This document shows, one piece after another, positions 22,707-29,948 of a stretch of DNA of 48,471 bases; within the stretch, counting starts at the first letter, position 1, and each line of letters opens with the position of its first letter. Source of the DNA: Anaerolineales bacterium. Lineage in GTDB: Bacteria > Chloroflexota > Anaerolineae > Anaerolineales > Villigracilaceae. The stretch covers positions 1-48,471 of the forward strand of contig JADLBX010000022.1 of the NCBI GenBank assembly GCA_020847435.1, written 5' to 3'. A model generated the notes under the pieces. That model had not been told where the DNA came from. It searched no databases and saw nothing but the letters and a program-made list of their open reading frames with translations. Both the position numbers and the translations under genes were made by a program.

Positions 22707-23396
22707 ATGAAGGGTAAATCAGAAAAACGGTTGTTGGCAGAGCGTCTTCGTATTGAACGAGGCTATTCATACAACGAAATTTCGAATCAATTAGGCGTAA
22801 GCAAGAGTACGCTGTCTAACTGGTTAAAGCGCCTGCCGTTGACGCCTGAGCAGGAAAACCGAATTCAGCAGCGACTTAAAGATAATCGGTCCAACTTTGT
22901 TGCCAAAGCGCGACAAAGCAATAGAAAGCGATTTCAAAAAGCGCGAGAACAGGCGTTTCAGCAAGGCGTAGACATTTCCTCACTTATCCCAGATGAGAAC
23001 GCAGTGCACGAACTAGCTCTTGCGATGCTTTATCTTGGCGAAGGCGATAAAACGGGGAACCGAGTTCAAATCTCGAATACAGACCCCGAGGTTTTGAGAT
23101 ATTTTCTCTCGGCGGTGGAGCGGTTGTATCAAATCAGTCGGACGGAGATGTCTTTTCGACTTAATCTGGTTGAAGCCGCACGCACTCAAGAACTTCGCAT
23201 GATTAAATGGTGGGCGACTCAACTTGAGTGCTCAATCCATCAATTCCAAAAGACTCAATTTGACCAGCGTTCCAAATTTTCTAAAATCACAGACGACTAT
23301 CATGGAGTTTGTACAACAACGTACAACGACACATACCTTTTTGAGCGGATTAAAGGCGTTTATTCAGCATACTTAAACCGAGGGTTGCAAAAATAA
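22707..23396 (+). CDS. HTH protein with LAGLIDADG-like C-terminal domain
   Basis: 229 residues. Residues 17-42 form a helix-turn-helix (GYSYNEISNQLGVSKSTLSNWLKRL). A basic linker rich in Arg, Lys and Gln follows. From about residue 105 the sequence LALAMLYLGEGDKTGNRVQISNTDPEVLRYFLSAV resembles the first motif and strands of a LAGLIDADG domain (L-x-x-LYLGEG-D). It could be a regulator derived from a homing endonuclease, as known for WhiA, or a still active DNA-binding protein. There is no intron or intein context. It is transcribed away from thrS, between the T-box promoter and tRNA-Val. Confidence 0.75.
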   Translation: MKGKSEKRLLAERLRIERGYSYNEISNQLGVSKSTLSNWLKRLPLTPEQENRIQQRLKDNRSNFVAKARQSNRKRFQKAREQAFQQGVDISSLIPDENAVHELALAMLYLGEGDKTGNRVQISNTDPEVLRYFLSAVERLYQISRTEMSFRLNLVEAARTQELRMIKWWATQLECSIHQFQKTQFDQRSKFSKITDDYHGVCTTTYNDTYLFERIKGVYSAYLNRGLQK

Positions 23397-23422
23397 AAGC
23401 CATCCATTGGAAGGATGGCTTT
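23395..23422 (-). terminator. Terminator after tRNA-Val (and HTH gene)
   Basis: AAAGCCATCC and GGATGGCTTT pair around a six-base loop. On the minus strand TTTTATTTTTG follows, a good U-run for ending the tRNA transcript. It also stands at the end of the convergent HTH gene. Confidence 0.8.
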
Positions 23423-23498
23423 GGTGGGCGAGACAGGGCTCGAACCTGCGACCTCATCGATGTCAACGATGTGCTCTAACCAACTGAGCTACCCGCCC
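23422..23498 (-). tRNA. tRNA-Val (anticodon GAC), CCA encoded
   Basis: On the minus strand the acceptor GGGCGGG pairs with CTCGCCC (one G-U). The D-arm is AGCTCAGTTGGTTAGAGC, the anticodon arm CATCG-TTGACAT-CGATG with GAC at 34-36, and the T-arm CAGG-TTCGAGC-CCTG. The discriminator is A and CCA follows directly. The gene has its own promoter and terminator. Confidence 0.96.
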
Positions 23499-23527
23499 GC
23501 GAAGTCCCCGAAGGGGGAAGGATTGAC

Positions 23528-23556
23528 ATTATAACGAGGGGCGCTGTAATTGACAA
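23528..23556 (-). promoter_or_regulatory. Promoter of tRNA-Val
   Basis: Minus-strand TTGTCA (23551-23556), 17-base spacer, TATAAT (23528-23533), about 30 bases before the mature tRNA 5' end. A good sigma-70-type match. Confidence 0.8.
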
Positions 23557-23559
23557 TGC

Positions 23560-23778
23560 CTAGGCGTAAACCAGCTTGCCTCGCGGTTCTGGAATTTCCC
23601 GCCCGAGTTCGCGAGCGGTTTCGATCCACTCACGGGCGACAACCTCCACATTTGCCAGCGCCTCTTGAGTCGACGCGCCATCTGCCATACAGCCAGGGAG
23701 TTCGGGAATTTCAGCGATGAAGGCTTGGTCTTCCTCGCTCCAATAAATTATCACTTCATACTTGATCATTATCTTCAC
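23560..23778 (-). CDS. hicB: HicB-family antitoxin
   Basis: 72 residues from a GTG at 23778 (an ATG at 23769 is also possible). It has the HicB fold, a degraded RNase-H-like domain: YEVIIYWSEEDQAFIAEIPELPGCMADGASTQEALANVEVVAREWIETARELG. Short HicB proteins of this type lack a separate DNA-binding tail and neutralise HicA by direct contact. Its start overlaps the 3' end of a hicA-like frame broken by a one-base deletion, so the antitoxin appears intact while the toxin is not. Confidence 0.88.
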   Translation of the reverse strand: MKIMIKYEVIIYWSEEDQAFIAEIPELPGCMADGASTQEALANVEVVAREWIETARELGREIPEPRGKLVYA

Positions 23779-24021
23779 CTGCCAATTTATACTTCAGCAC
23801 GATGGTCCGTACCTGCTTCACTTGATACGGTTTTGCCAGACTGCCTTTTGGTTGTAGGTTTATGATTTCGACTACTCGATCTCGTGAAAAAATGTGATGG
23901 TCGCCGCGAACTCTTTCCTCGAAGCCAATGCAATAAGCAGATTTCGTAAATCTGAGAACGAGATATTTGCGTTGGAAGTTCCGCGTAGGATCTTTTCGAG
24001 TGTCTTATCGCGCTTGGTCAT
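23756..24021 (-). pseudogene. hicA: hicA-like toxin gene with a single-base frameshift
   Basis: From the ATG at 24021 the frame encodes MTKRDKTLEKILRGTSNANI, then ISFSDLRNLLIAL, as in the N-terminal helix-strand of HicA-type mRNA interferases. At about 23923-23926 the reading switches. In the next frame the homologous sequence continues as GFEERVRGDHHIFSRD with the catalytic His region, then VVEIINLQPKGSLAKPYQVKQV, and stops at 23756-23758 overlapping hicB. One extra G at the break would restore an 88-residue protein. As written, the product ends early (AATITFFHEIE). A sequencing error cannot be excluded. Confidence 0.75.
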
Positions 24022-24119
24022 GAATGCGACAGTTATACAAGGAAACTCACTTTTCTGGCTTGCTATTGAGTTTTGAACTTGCTCTGTTGCAAGCATCGGT
24101 GTGCCATGATAAAGTAGGT

Positions 24120-24187
24120 CTATGAAACCACGAGAGCGCCGCTTTGATGGACGCGTCCGCATCGAGATGCAGGCGCGGTTTAGCCAC
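24120..24187 (-). pseudogene. DUF5615 (PIN-like) toxin, N-terminal remnant
   Basis: A GTG at 24185-24187 overlaps the stop of the DUF433 gene (GTGGCTAA). The frame encodes AKPRLHLDADASIKAAL, matching the first strand and helix of DUF5615 PIN-like toxins (LHLDADAS). After about 20 codons the resemblance ends and no other part of the toxin is found. It is the stump of a toxin once paired with the DUF433 antitoxin. Confidence 0.6.
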
Positions 24188-24578
24188 CCTTCGGCTCCAG
24201 CGTCGATTCGGATTCGATGTCGGAATCTATTTCATCTTTGTGCGTTTGGTAAAAAGCCTGCGCTTCTTTGACTTGCGCTTCGGGGATGTTGAATTGGTCG
24301 GCAATTTCCGCAGGAGATAACTTCCACTTATCGGCGGCGGTGACTATGGTCTGGACGCGAATGCCCGTTCCGCTGAGGACAGCCACAGGTCGGCGCGCCG
24401 CGCCGCGTCGGTAGGTGACGCGCGGGAAGTTCGGATCGTCCACATTGGCGCGAAGCGACCCGAGTTTTTCCGCAACCGCCCGCAGGATGAACTGGTTGAG
24501 CGAAACACCCCGCCGCGCCGCCCATTCCTCGGCTTCCTTCTTCAGTTGCTGGGGGAGACTCAATGCATAGCGTGACAT
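24180..24578 (-). CDS. DUF433 domain antitoxin with CopG-like N-terminus
   Basis: 132 residues. The first 45 (YALSLPQQLKKEAEEWAARRGVSLNQFILRAVAEKL) form a ribbon-helix-helix DNA-binding segment. The second half (RPVAVLSGTGIRVQTIVTAADKWKLSPAEIADQFNIPEAQVKEAQAFY) is a DUF433 winged-helix-like domain, as in VapB45-type antitoxins. Such genes are normally followed by a DUF5615 toxin gene, here reduced to a stump. The antitoxin frame is complete with good ribosome site (AACGAGGTCGT). It may persist as a regulator or as an anti-addiction protein. Confidence 0.82.
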   Translation of the reverse strand: MSRYALSLPQQLKKEAEEWAARRGVSLNQFILRAVAEKLGSLRANVDDPNFPRVTYRRGAARRPVAVLSGTGIRVQTIVTAADKWKLSPAEIADQFNIPEAQVKEAQAFYQTHKDEIDSDIESESTLEPKGG

Positions 24579-24618
24579 ACGACCTCGTTCTTGGCGTCAT
24601 AGATCACATCGTATTTGA

Positions 24619-24655
24619 CAGACCTCGGAGTTTTTTGAAAACTCCGAGGTCTGAA
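24619..24655. repeat. Palindrome CAGACCTCGGAGTTTT
   Basis: CAGACCTCGGAGTTTT and AAAACTCCGAGGTCTG pair perfectly with almost no loop. It lies between the exonuclease gene's 3' end and the DUF433 antitoxin's 5' side. It might end or insulate transcripts. It belongs to the set of unrelated short palindromes in this window. Confidence 0.75.
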
Positions 24656-25459
24656 TCATTCTTCCACCTGCACACCTGTAATCCGATCCAAACGGAAACT
24701 CCGCTCATCGTTTCGCAAGTGACAATACGCTTGCAGATAAACATAATCCTTCAAGCCCATCACTTGCTTGGGCGTGATCCAGCGTTCGGTTTGTTCGCCG
24801 TCGCCATCCACATAACGGATGAACATGCGCTTGGCGCTGTAGATCGCCTCACCCAATTCGGTCGGAAGTTCAATGCCCTCGTTGGGCCAGGCGGGCGAGT
24901 TGTAAATGCCGATGTACTCGTCGAGCGGCTTGTTGAACTGTTTCATCTGTTCCATCATTGCAAAGAAAACTCCCCGCGCCGCGAGCGCGCCGTCCAGCGC
25001 GCGGTGCTTCATCGCGACGGGCAAGTGGAACGAGTCCGCGATGAAGCCCAAACTGTAAGACGGCATCTCGTAATATTGCCGCGCCAGCATCAGCGTATCA
25101 ATCAAATTTGGGATTTGGATGTCGCGGCCGAGTCGCTTGAACTCGCTATCGAGGAACTGCAAGTCGAACTTCGCGTTGTGACAGACGACCACCGCTTCAT
25201 TCACCAAGCCGACAACTGATTCAGCCACCTCAGCAAAGCGCGGCGCCTCAGCCAACTCCTCGTCCGTCAGCCCGTTCGTGCTCGCCGCCCCCACCGAAAG
25301 CGGACGCTCGGGATTCACCAGCGTTTGAAATTGCTGTTTGATGCGCTTCCCCTCCGTGACGACGATTCCCACCTCGCACACGCGGTCGCCGAACCACGGA
25401 GAAAGTCCAGTGGTCTCGAGGTCGAGAAAAGCAAAACGAGCGGAGGAGAGATCAAACAT
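24656..25459 (-). CDS. DEDDh 3'-5' exonuclease fused to a WYL-like domain
   Basis: 267 residues from MFDLSSARFAF at 25459. The N-terminal 180 residues are a DnaQ-type exonuclease: FAFLDLETTGLSP (Exo I, Asp and Glu), VVCHNAKFDLQFLDSE (Exo II Asp) and MKHRALDGALAARG (Exo III His and Asp). The C-terminal 60 residues (IRYVDGDGEQTERWITPKQV, then YVYLQAYCHLR and RSFRLDRITGV) match the Sm-like WYL domain, including the Arg near the end. WYL domains are known ligand-sensing modules, often of nucleotides or nucleic-acid ends, in defence and DNA-repair regulators. The fusion suggests an exonuclease gated by such a ligand. Confidence 0.85.
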   Translation of the reverse strand: MFDLSSARFAFLDLETTGLSPWFGDRVCEVGIVVTEGKRIKQQFQTLVNPERPLSVGAASTNGLTDEELAEAPRFAEVAESVVGLVNEAVVVCHNAKFDLQFLDSEFKRLGRDIQIPNLIDTLMLARQYYEMPSYSLGFIADSFHLPVAMKHRALDGALAARGVFFAMMEQMKQFNKPLDEYIGIYNSPAWPNEGIELPTELGEAIYSAKRMFIRYVDGDGEQTERWITPKQVMGLKDYVYLQAYCHLRNDERSFRLDRITGVQVEE

Positions 25460-25482
25460 GGATAAAAGGAAACCCTCGTAAT

Positions 25483-25523
25483 GCGACATTCATGTCGCAC
25501 AGGAAAAGCGACATGAATGTCGC
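25483..25523. repeat. Double palindrome GCGACATTCATGTCGC
   Basis: Two self-complementary units, GCGACATTCATGTCGC and GCGACATGAATGTCGC, lie nine bases apart and are also inverted repeats of each other. They lie between the S51 peptidase stop and the exonuclease start. Confidence 0.85.
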
Positions 25524-25537
25524 GCTGCATCTACATT

Positions 25538-26224
25538 CTAAACCGAAAACGCGCCTCCTGCTTTATACGCGTCAACTTTGCCATCGCGATACACCGTCAC
25601 CTCCCCCGCGCCGTAGACGTTCCACATTCCGTTTTCGGCGTCGTTCAACATGCCTGTTTGTTCATCAATACCGAAAAAGGTGACATTAGGAATTTGCTTC
25701 AACAGTCGCGGCGCCCAGCCTTTGCCGAACGTGTTGTGATGCGGCAGGACGAGTGAATTGCTCACCAGATTCAATCCCTCGCGGATTTTCCCTTCGTATG
25801 GATCGTAATAAAACTCGCACATGACCATCGCACCCGCGCTCGAGCCTGCAATGACCGCGCCGTTCCGATATGCTTCCAGCGCGGCTGACCACGCGAGGCT
25901 GTCTTTGAGAGTTTGAGCAAGATAATGCGTGAAGCCTCCAAGCAGATAGATCAACTTCGCTGTGCGTAAAGAATTTGCAATCGCTTCGTCGTCCGCGCTG
26001 GCTTTGTCAAGCGCTTGCACGGACTCGACATCCCGCGCGCCGAGCGACTCGAACCAGCGGACGCCGTTGCCTCCGGCGCGGAGATGGTTGCCGTCCGGCG
26101 CGGCAGCCGTAGGGACGATGCGAAGCGGGGCGTCGAATCCGCCGGCGAGGTCGAGCGCGCGTACGTCGGGAATCCGCATCTGCCCGCCGAATTCCGCGCC
26201 GCCTTCCAAAAGCAAATAACCCAT
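25538..26224 (-). CDS. Peptidase family S51 (cyanophycinase-like) protein
   Basis: 228 residues from MGYLLLEGGAEFGG at 26224. The nucleophile motif reads VIAGSSAGAMVM, with the Ser in the tight turn, preceded by IYLLGGFTHYL. A later LVLPHHNTFGKGW carries the likely catalytic His. Family S51 includes dipeptidase E and cyanophycinase. The glycine-rich start and the size fit the cyanophycinase-like branch, but the substrate is open. It is divergent from the PAS-GGDEF gene and shares its upstream region. Confidence 0.85.
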   Translation of the reverse strand: MGYLLLEGGAEFGGQMRIPDVRALDLAGGFDAPLRIVPTAAAPDGNHLRAGGNGVRWFESLGARDVESVQALDKASADDEAIANSLRTAKLIYLLGGFTHYLAQTLKDSLAWSAALEAYRNGAVIAGSSAGAMVMCEFYYDPYEGKIREGLNLVSNSLVLPHHNTFGKGWAPRLLKQIPNVTFFGIDEQTGMLNDAENGMWNVYGAGEVTVYRDGKVDAYKAGGAFSV

Positions 26225-26278
26225 CACCGCATCATATCTTCTTTCAGAACTGAAGACAAGCGAATCAATCCTCCGCTG

Positions 26279-26284
26279 TATAAT
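26279..26284 (+). promoter_or_regulatory. -10 element upstream of the PAS-GGDEF gene
   Basis: TATAAT stands 23 bases before the ATG, followed by the ribosome site AAAGGAGA. The -35 region (ACAAGC at 17 bases) is poor, which may mean activator-dependent transcription. Confidence 0.5.
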
Positions 26285-26306
26285 CAGACAAAAGGAGAGA
26301 TGCGCC

Positions 26307-27737
26307 ATGCCAAAGCCAACGGCTGGGGATCATTTCGAAAGTCTCTTTGAGTACGCCCCGATCTCGTTGTGGGAGCAGGATTTCAGCGAGATCAAAAATT
26401 TTTTCGATGGGTTGCGGACGAGCGGGGTCGCCGATTTGAATTCGTATCTTGATGAACATCCCGAAGAACTCGACAACAGCATACGCCGCATCAAAGTGAC
26501 TCACGTCAACCGCGAGACGCTCAACATGTTCGGCGCGCAAGACGAAGCCGAATTACTCGCCAACCTCGATCAGACGTTTCGCGATGAAATGCGCGCCCAC
26601 TGGCGCGCGGAACTGCTGGCGTTGTGGAACGGCGAGGTCAGCTGGGCGGGCGACGGAATCAACTATCGGCTGGACGGCGAAGCGCTTCACATCCGCTTGC
26701 ACTGGCGCATTTTGCCCGAGTGCGAATCCAACTGGGAGTGCGTGTTGGTGTCCATCGAAAACATCACGGCGCTGAAAAAAGCCGAAGCGCGTTTCCATAA
26801 TTTATTTGAGTACGCGCCGATCTCGTTATGGGAGGAGGATTATTCGGCGATCAAACGGGAATTCGACTCACTGCGCGCCAACGGCGTTACGGATCTGAAA
26901 TCGCATCTCAATTCGGACCCTGAGGCGGTGCGCCGTTTCATGAGCATGATCCGCGTCCTCGACGTGAACCGCAAGACCCTCAGCCTATTCGAAGCGACAG
27001 ATAAGGAATCCCTGCTGGCGAATCTCGACAAGGTTTTCCGCGACGAAATGGGCGAACATTTCAAGAACGAGCTGGTAGACATGTGGGAGGGCAAAACGTA
27101 TTACGAACGCGAGGGCGTCAACTATTCGCTGACCGGCGAACCGGTCAACGTGCATCTACACTGGACCTTGATGCCCGGGCATGAAAACGATTTCAACTGG
27201 GTGTTGGTGGCGTTGCAGGACGTGACCGCGCGCAAAAAGGCGGAGGATTACCTGCGTTACCTCGGCACGCACGATGTGATGACCGGCTTGTATAACCGCG
27301 CCTTCTTTGAGGAAACCTTGCAATCTCTCGAAGCGAACCGCAAAGACCCGATCAGTTTCATCATCATGGATTTGAACGGTTTGAAAGCCACGAACGATTC
27401 GTTGGGGCATCATGCCGGCGATACATTGATCCGCCGCGCGGCGGAGGTGTTGAAAGCCAGCATCGAGGACGGCTACTGCGCGGCGCGCATCGGCGGCGAC
27501 GAGTTCATCCTCATCATGCCCGATGCGAACGAATCGGCGGCACAGGAAATGGTCGAGCGTGTGGAATCGCTGGCGGCGATGAACAACCGGTATTACCGCG
27601 AGCCTGAGCTCAGTCTTTCCATCGGCGCAGCGACGAGCGCGGCGGGTTTTTCGCTGTTGAAATTCATCAGCCTCGCCGACGATGAAATGTATAAAAGCAA
27701 AGGGCTGTATCATCGCCGCCGCAGGGACGATCTCTGA
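26307..27737 (+). CDS. PAS-PAS-GGDEF diguanylate cyclase
   Basis: 476 residues, soluble. Two PAS-like domains (about 9-155 and 160-310) are internal repeats of each other: both begin LFEYAPISLWE, contain VNR-x-TL, and have LLANLD-x-x-FRDEM. The C-terminal domain holds HDVMTGLYNR, MDLNGLKATNDSLGHHAGD and ARIGGDEF with SLSIGAAT, so the diguanylate cyclase active site is intact. The inhibitory I-site RxxD expected just upstream of GGDEF is not present (SIED there), so product inhibition by c-di-GMP is probably lost. No membrane helices are seen. It ends directly against the convergent Nudix gene with no space between the stops. Confidence 0.92.
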   Translation: MPKPTAGDHFESLFEYAPISLWEQDFSEIKNFFDGLRTSGVADLNSYLDEHPEELDNSIRRIKVTHVNRETLNMFGAQDEAELLANLDQTFRDEMRAHWRAELLALWNGEVSWAGDGINYRLDGEALHIRLHWRILPECESNWECVLVSIENITALKKAEARFHNLFEYAPISLWEEDYSAIKREFDSLRANGVTDLKSHLNSDPEAVRRFMSMIRVLDVNRKTLSLFEATDKESLLANLDKVFRDEMGEHFKNELVDMWEGKTYYEREGVNYSLTGEPVNVHLHWTLMPGHENDFNWVLVALQDVTARKKAEDYLRYLGTHDVMTGLYNRAFFEETLQSLEANRKDPISFIIMDLNGLKATNDSLGHHAGDTLIRRAAEVLKASIEDGYCAARIGGDEFILIMPDANESAAQEMVERVESLAAMNNRYYREPELSLSIGAATSAAGFSLLKFISLADDEMYKSKGLYHRRRRDDL

Positions 27738-28166
27738 TTACGGGTTGTATTCGTCGAACGGGATTCCGTTTCGATGATTCGCCAGCGCTTGCCGCACATA
27801 CGGGACGGTGTTCAGCGGCAAGGCGTCAATCTCCACCCAGCGGACTTCATCGCATTTATCCGGTTCGGCGTTGAACGGTTCGCCATCCCAGCGGTTGACC
27901 GTGAAGAAGAAATCCACGCGCTCCTCGTCCTCGATGCGGTGCATGACCGTCGAGAACGTCAGCGCGTCCGCGTCGATTCGAACGCCGACTTCTTCCAGCC
28001 CTTCCCGAATCCCGGCGTCCTTCACGGTTTCGCCTCCGTCCAAATGCCCGGCAGGGACGCTGTATTCCCCGTCGCGAAAGCCCGTATTAAACCGCCGCAA
28101 CAACAGGATTTGATTTCCGCGAAAGAAAAACAAGTGCACGGTGGCGGGAAAGCGGGCGCGGGTCAT
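27738..28166 (-). CDS. Nudix hydrolase
   Basis: 142 residues from MTRARFPATVH at 28166, the ATG overlapping the adenosine deaminase stop (ATGA). The Nudix box is GHLDGGETVKDAGIREGLEEVGV, fitting G-x5-E-x7-REUxEExGU with one residue before the box as usual. These enzymes cleave a nucleoside diphosphate linked to another group. Coupling to adenosine deaminase suggests nucleotide salvage or pool cleaning. The substrate is not predictable. Confidence 0.9.
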   Translation of the reverse strand: MTRARFPATVHLFFFRGNQILLLRRFNTGFRDGEYSVPAGHLDGGETVKDAGIREGLEEVGVRIDADALTFSTVMHRIEDEERVDFFFTVNRWDGEPFNAEPDKCDEVRWVEIDALPLNTVPYVRQALANHRNGIPFDEYNP

Positions 28167-29176
28167 TGGAAATAATTCTCCCACACGCGTTTCTTCTCTT
28201 CTTCGGGAATGAACGACGCTTCGTACGCGTTGCGATTGCACGCGGCGATATCGTCCAGGCTCATGCCGAGGATTTCATGCGCGATGCGATATTCGTTATT
28301 GAGATTCGTTTCCAATACTTCGGGGTCGTCGGAGTTGATCGTCACCTTCACGCCGAGGTCGAATAATTTTTTCAGCGGATGCTCCTCGATCGTCCGCACG
28401 GAGTTCGTCAGGTAGTTGCTCCACGGGTTGACTTCGAGCGTGATGCCGCGCTCTTTGATCATCTCCACTGCCTGCATATCTTCGATGCTGTGGATTCCAT
28501 GACCGATGCGGTCGGGCTTGAAGTGTTTGATGGTTTCGATGACGTACGATGCGGGTGTGTCCTCCCCCGAATGGATTGTGACCTTCAACCCCGCTTCTTT
28601 CGCCCTTTGAATTGGCTTCACAAAATCGGACAGCGGGTACAACCTTTCGGCGTCTGCCAGATCAACGCCGAGGATCTGTCCGCGGTGACGGAGCGCCCAG
28701 TCCACGGTTTTGACGCACGAGTCCGCGCCCATGCTCCGCGAGGTGATGGCAATGCAGCCGATCGCCATGTCGAACTCTTTTTCGGCGCGGGCTTTGGCGC
28801 GGAGCAGACCCTCGAGGCAGGCGTCCCAGTCGAGGTTGTGACCGGAGAACGCCCAGTCCGGCGAGAAACGCACTTCAAACAGTTTGATGTTTTGCCGCGC
28901 CGAATCTTCGAATAACTCCCACGCGATCCGCTCGACGATTTCCGGTGAGACGATGCTATTCTGGAAAATCGCAAACGCATCCAGCACGGCTTGCAGGTCG
29001 CGCAATTGATCGTAGACTTTCACATGCCGATCGAGTTCGGCAGCTTCGTAGGCGGGTAGTTTCAAGTTATGGGCGCGGGCGATGTCAATGATGGTCTGCG
29101 TGCGGATCGCGCCTTCGAGGTGGAGGTGAATCTCGGTCTTGGGGATGGAGTTATATTTCGGGTCGAAGTTTTTCAT
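28163..29176 (-). CDS. add: Adenosine deaminase
   Basis: 337 residues. Zinc ligands and catalytic residues of the family are visible: TEIHLHLEGAI (His pair), VTIHSGEDT (zinc His, and Glu), RIGHGIHSI (His), and VTINSDDPEV (the Asp pair). It converts adenosine or deoxyadenosine to inosine; related members act on adenine or other aminated bases, so the exact substrate is likely but not certain. It is upstream of and translationally coupled to the Nudix gene. Confidence 0.93.
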   Translation of the reverse strand: MKNFDPKYNSIPKTEIHLHLEGAIRTQTIIDIARAHNLKLPAYEAAELDRHVKVYDQLRDLQAVLDAFAIFQNSIVSPEIVERIAWELFEDSARQNIKLFEVRFSPDWAFSGHNLDWDACLEGLLRAKARAEKEFDMAIGCIAITSRSMGADSCVKTVDWALRHRGQILGVDLADAERLYPLSDFVKPIQRAKEAGLKVTIHSGEDTPASYVIETIKHFKPDRIGHGIHSIEDMQAVEMIKERGITLEVNPWSNYLTNSVRTIEEHPLKKLFDLGVKVTINSDDPEVLETNLNNEYRIAHEILGMSLDDIAACNRNAYEASFIPEEEKKRVWENYFQ

Positions 29177-29305
29177 GGATCAGCCTTTTGACCATCGTCT
29201 ATCGTTTGTGGTCAGCATATTTTACCCTGCGCGTAAGAAATGAACGACGGCGGCTGTCTGTTGAAGCGTACTCGAACTATTTTTTCATCGCACAAGGGAC
29301 AACCA

Positions 29306-29914
29306 ATGGATTTCAAACTGACGATCTTCTCCGATTACATCTGACCGTGGTGTTATGTCGGCCAGGGTGTGGTCGAGAAGTTGAAAGAAGAATATCAAGT
29401 GGATGTGGAGTGGCGTCCGTTCTATTTATATTTTGACACGCCGCCCGAGGGACGGGAACTGCCCGAACATGTCCAGCGCGCTCGCGCACACGGCTCGGAG
29501 GAACGCCTGCGCTCGATCGCAGATGGGTATGGGATGCCGTTCCGGTCAACGGAGCGCGTCTACAACACGCGGCTCGCGCACGAAGCGACGGAGTACGCGC
29601 GCACGCATGACAAGGGCAACGAATTTCACAAGGTTTTATTCCGCAAGGTTTATGCGGATGGACACGATCCAAGCCAATGGAAAACGCTCCGCGCCGCGGC
29701 GGAGGAAGTCGGTTTGGACGCGGACGAAATGCAGCGCGAGGTGGAGGCGGAAAAATTCACCGCCGAGGTGGTGGATAAAGTCCGTTGGGCGTATCAGATC
29801 GGCGTGACCGGCGTGCCGACCTACGTGATCAACGATCGGTATGCCATCGTCGGCGCGCAACCCTACGCCGCGTTCAAGGACGCGTTGGCGCAGATCATGA
29901 ATCAAAAGGACTGA
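29306..29914 (+). CDS. DsbA/FrnE-like thioredoxin-fold oxidoreductase, probable selenoprotein (UGA at codon 13)
   Basis: The ATG at 29306 (ribosome site AAGGGA) opens MDFKLTIFSDYI, then TGA (29342-29344), then PWCYVGQG, and the frame runs on to 29914 for 202 residues. FrnE/DsbA-family proteins have SDYxCPWCxxG here. The TGA sits exactly on the first Cys of the CxxC active site, giving U-P-W-C. A hairpin TCGGCC-AGGGTGT-GGTCGA (29358-29376) with G residues in the loop starts 14 bases after the UGA, where bacterial SECIS elements are found. The rest is typical: VDVEWRPFYLYF, a helical insertion, and the cis-Pro motif GVTGVPTYVIND. The first start after the UGA (GTG at 29369) would lose the active site. 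The alternative is a nonsense mutation. Confidence 0.82.
29358..29376 (+). promoter_or_regulatory. SECIS-like hairpin after the in-frame UGA
   Basis: Six base pairs (TCGGCC with GGTCGA, one G-U) close a seven-base loop AGGGTGT containing the guanines needed by SelB in known bacterial SECIS elements. Distance from the UGA to the stem is 13-14 bases. The fold was found by eye. Confidence 0.55.
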
Positions 29915-29935
29915 CCGCGAAGGTCAGTCCTTTTG
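29903..29935. terminator. Convergent terminator
   Basis: CAAAAGGACTGACC and GGTCAGTCCTTTTG pair perfectly around a short loop, overlapping the stop of the DsbA-like gene. TTTTG follows on the plus strand and TTTTGAT on the minus strand, so it can serve both converging genes. Confidence 0.85.
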
Positions 29936-29948
29936 ATTTGTTTCTCGC

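Noticed and set aside
22707..23396. Active homing endonuclease or mobile intron
   Set aside because: No interrupted gene, intein or intron structure surrounds it; a regulatory role is more likely.
29369..29914. DsbA-like protein starting at GTG 29369 as an ordinary gene
   Set aside because: This start removes the active site and first strand, although matching sequence is present upstream in the same frame on the other side of one TGA.
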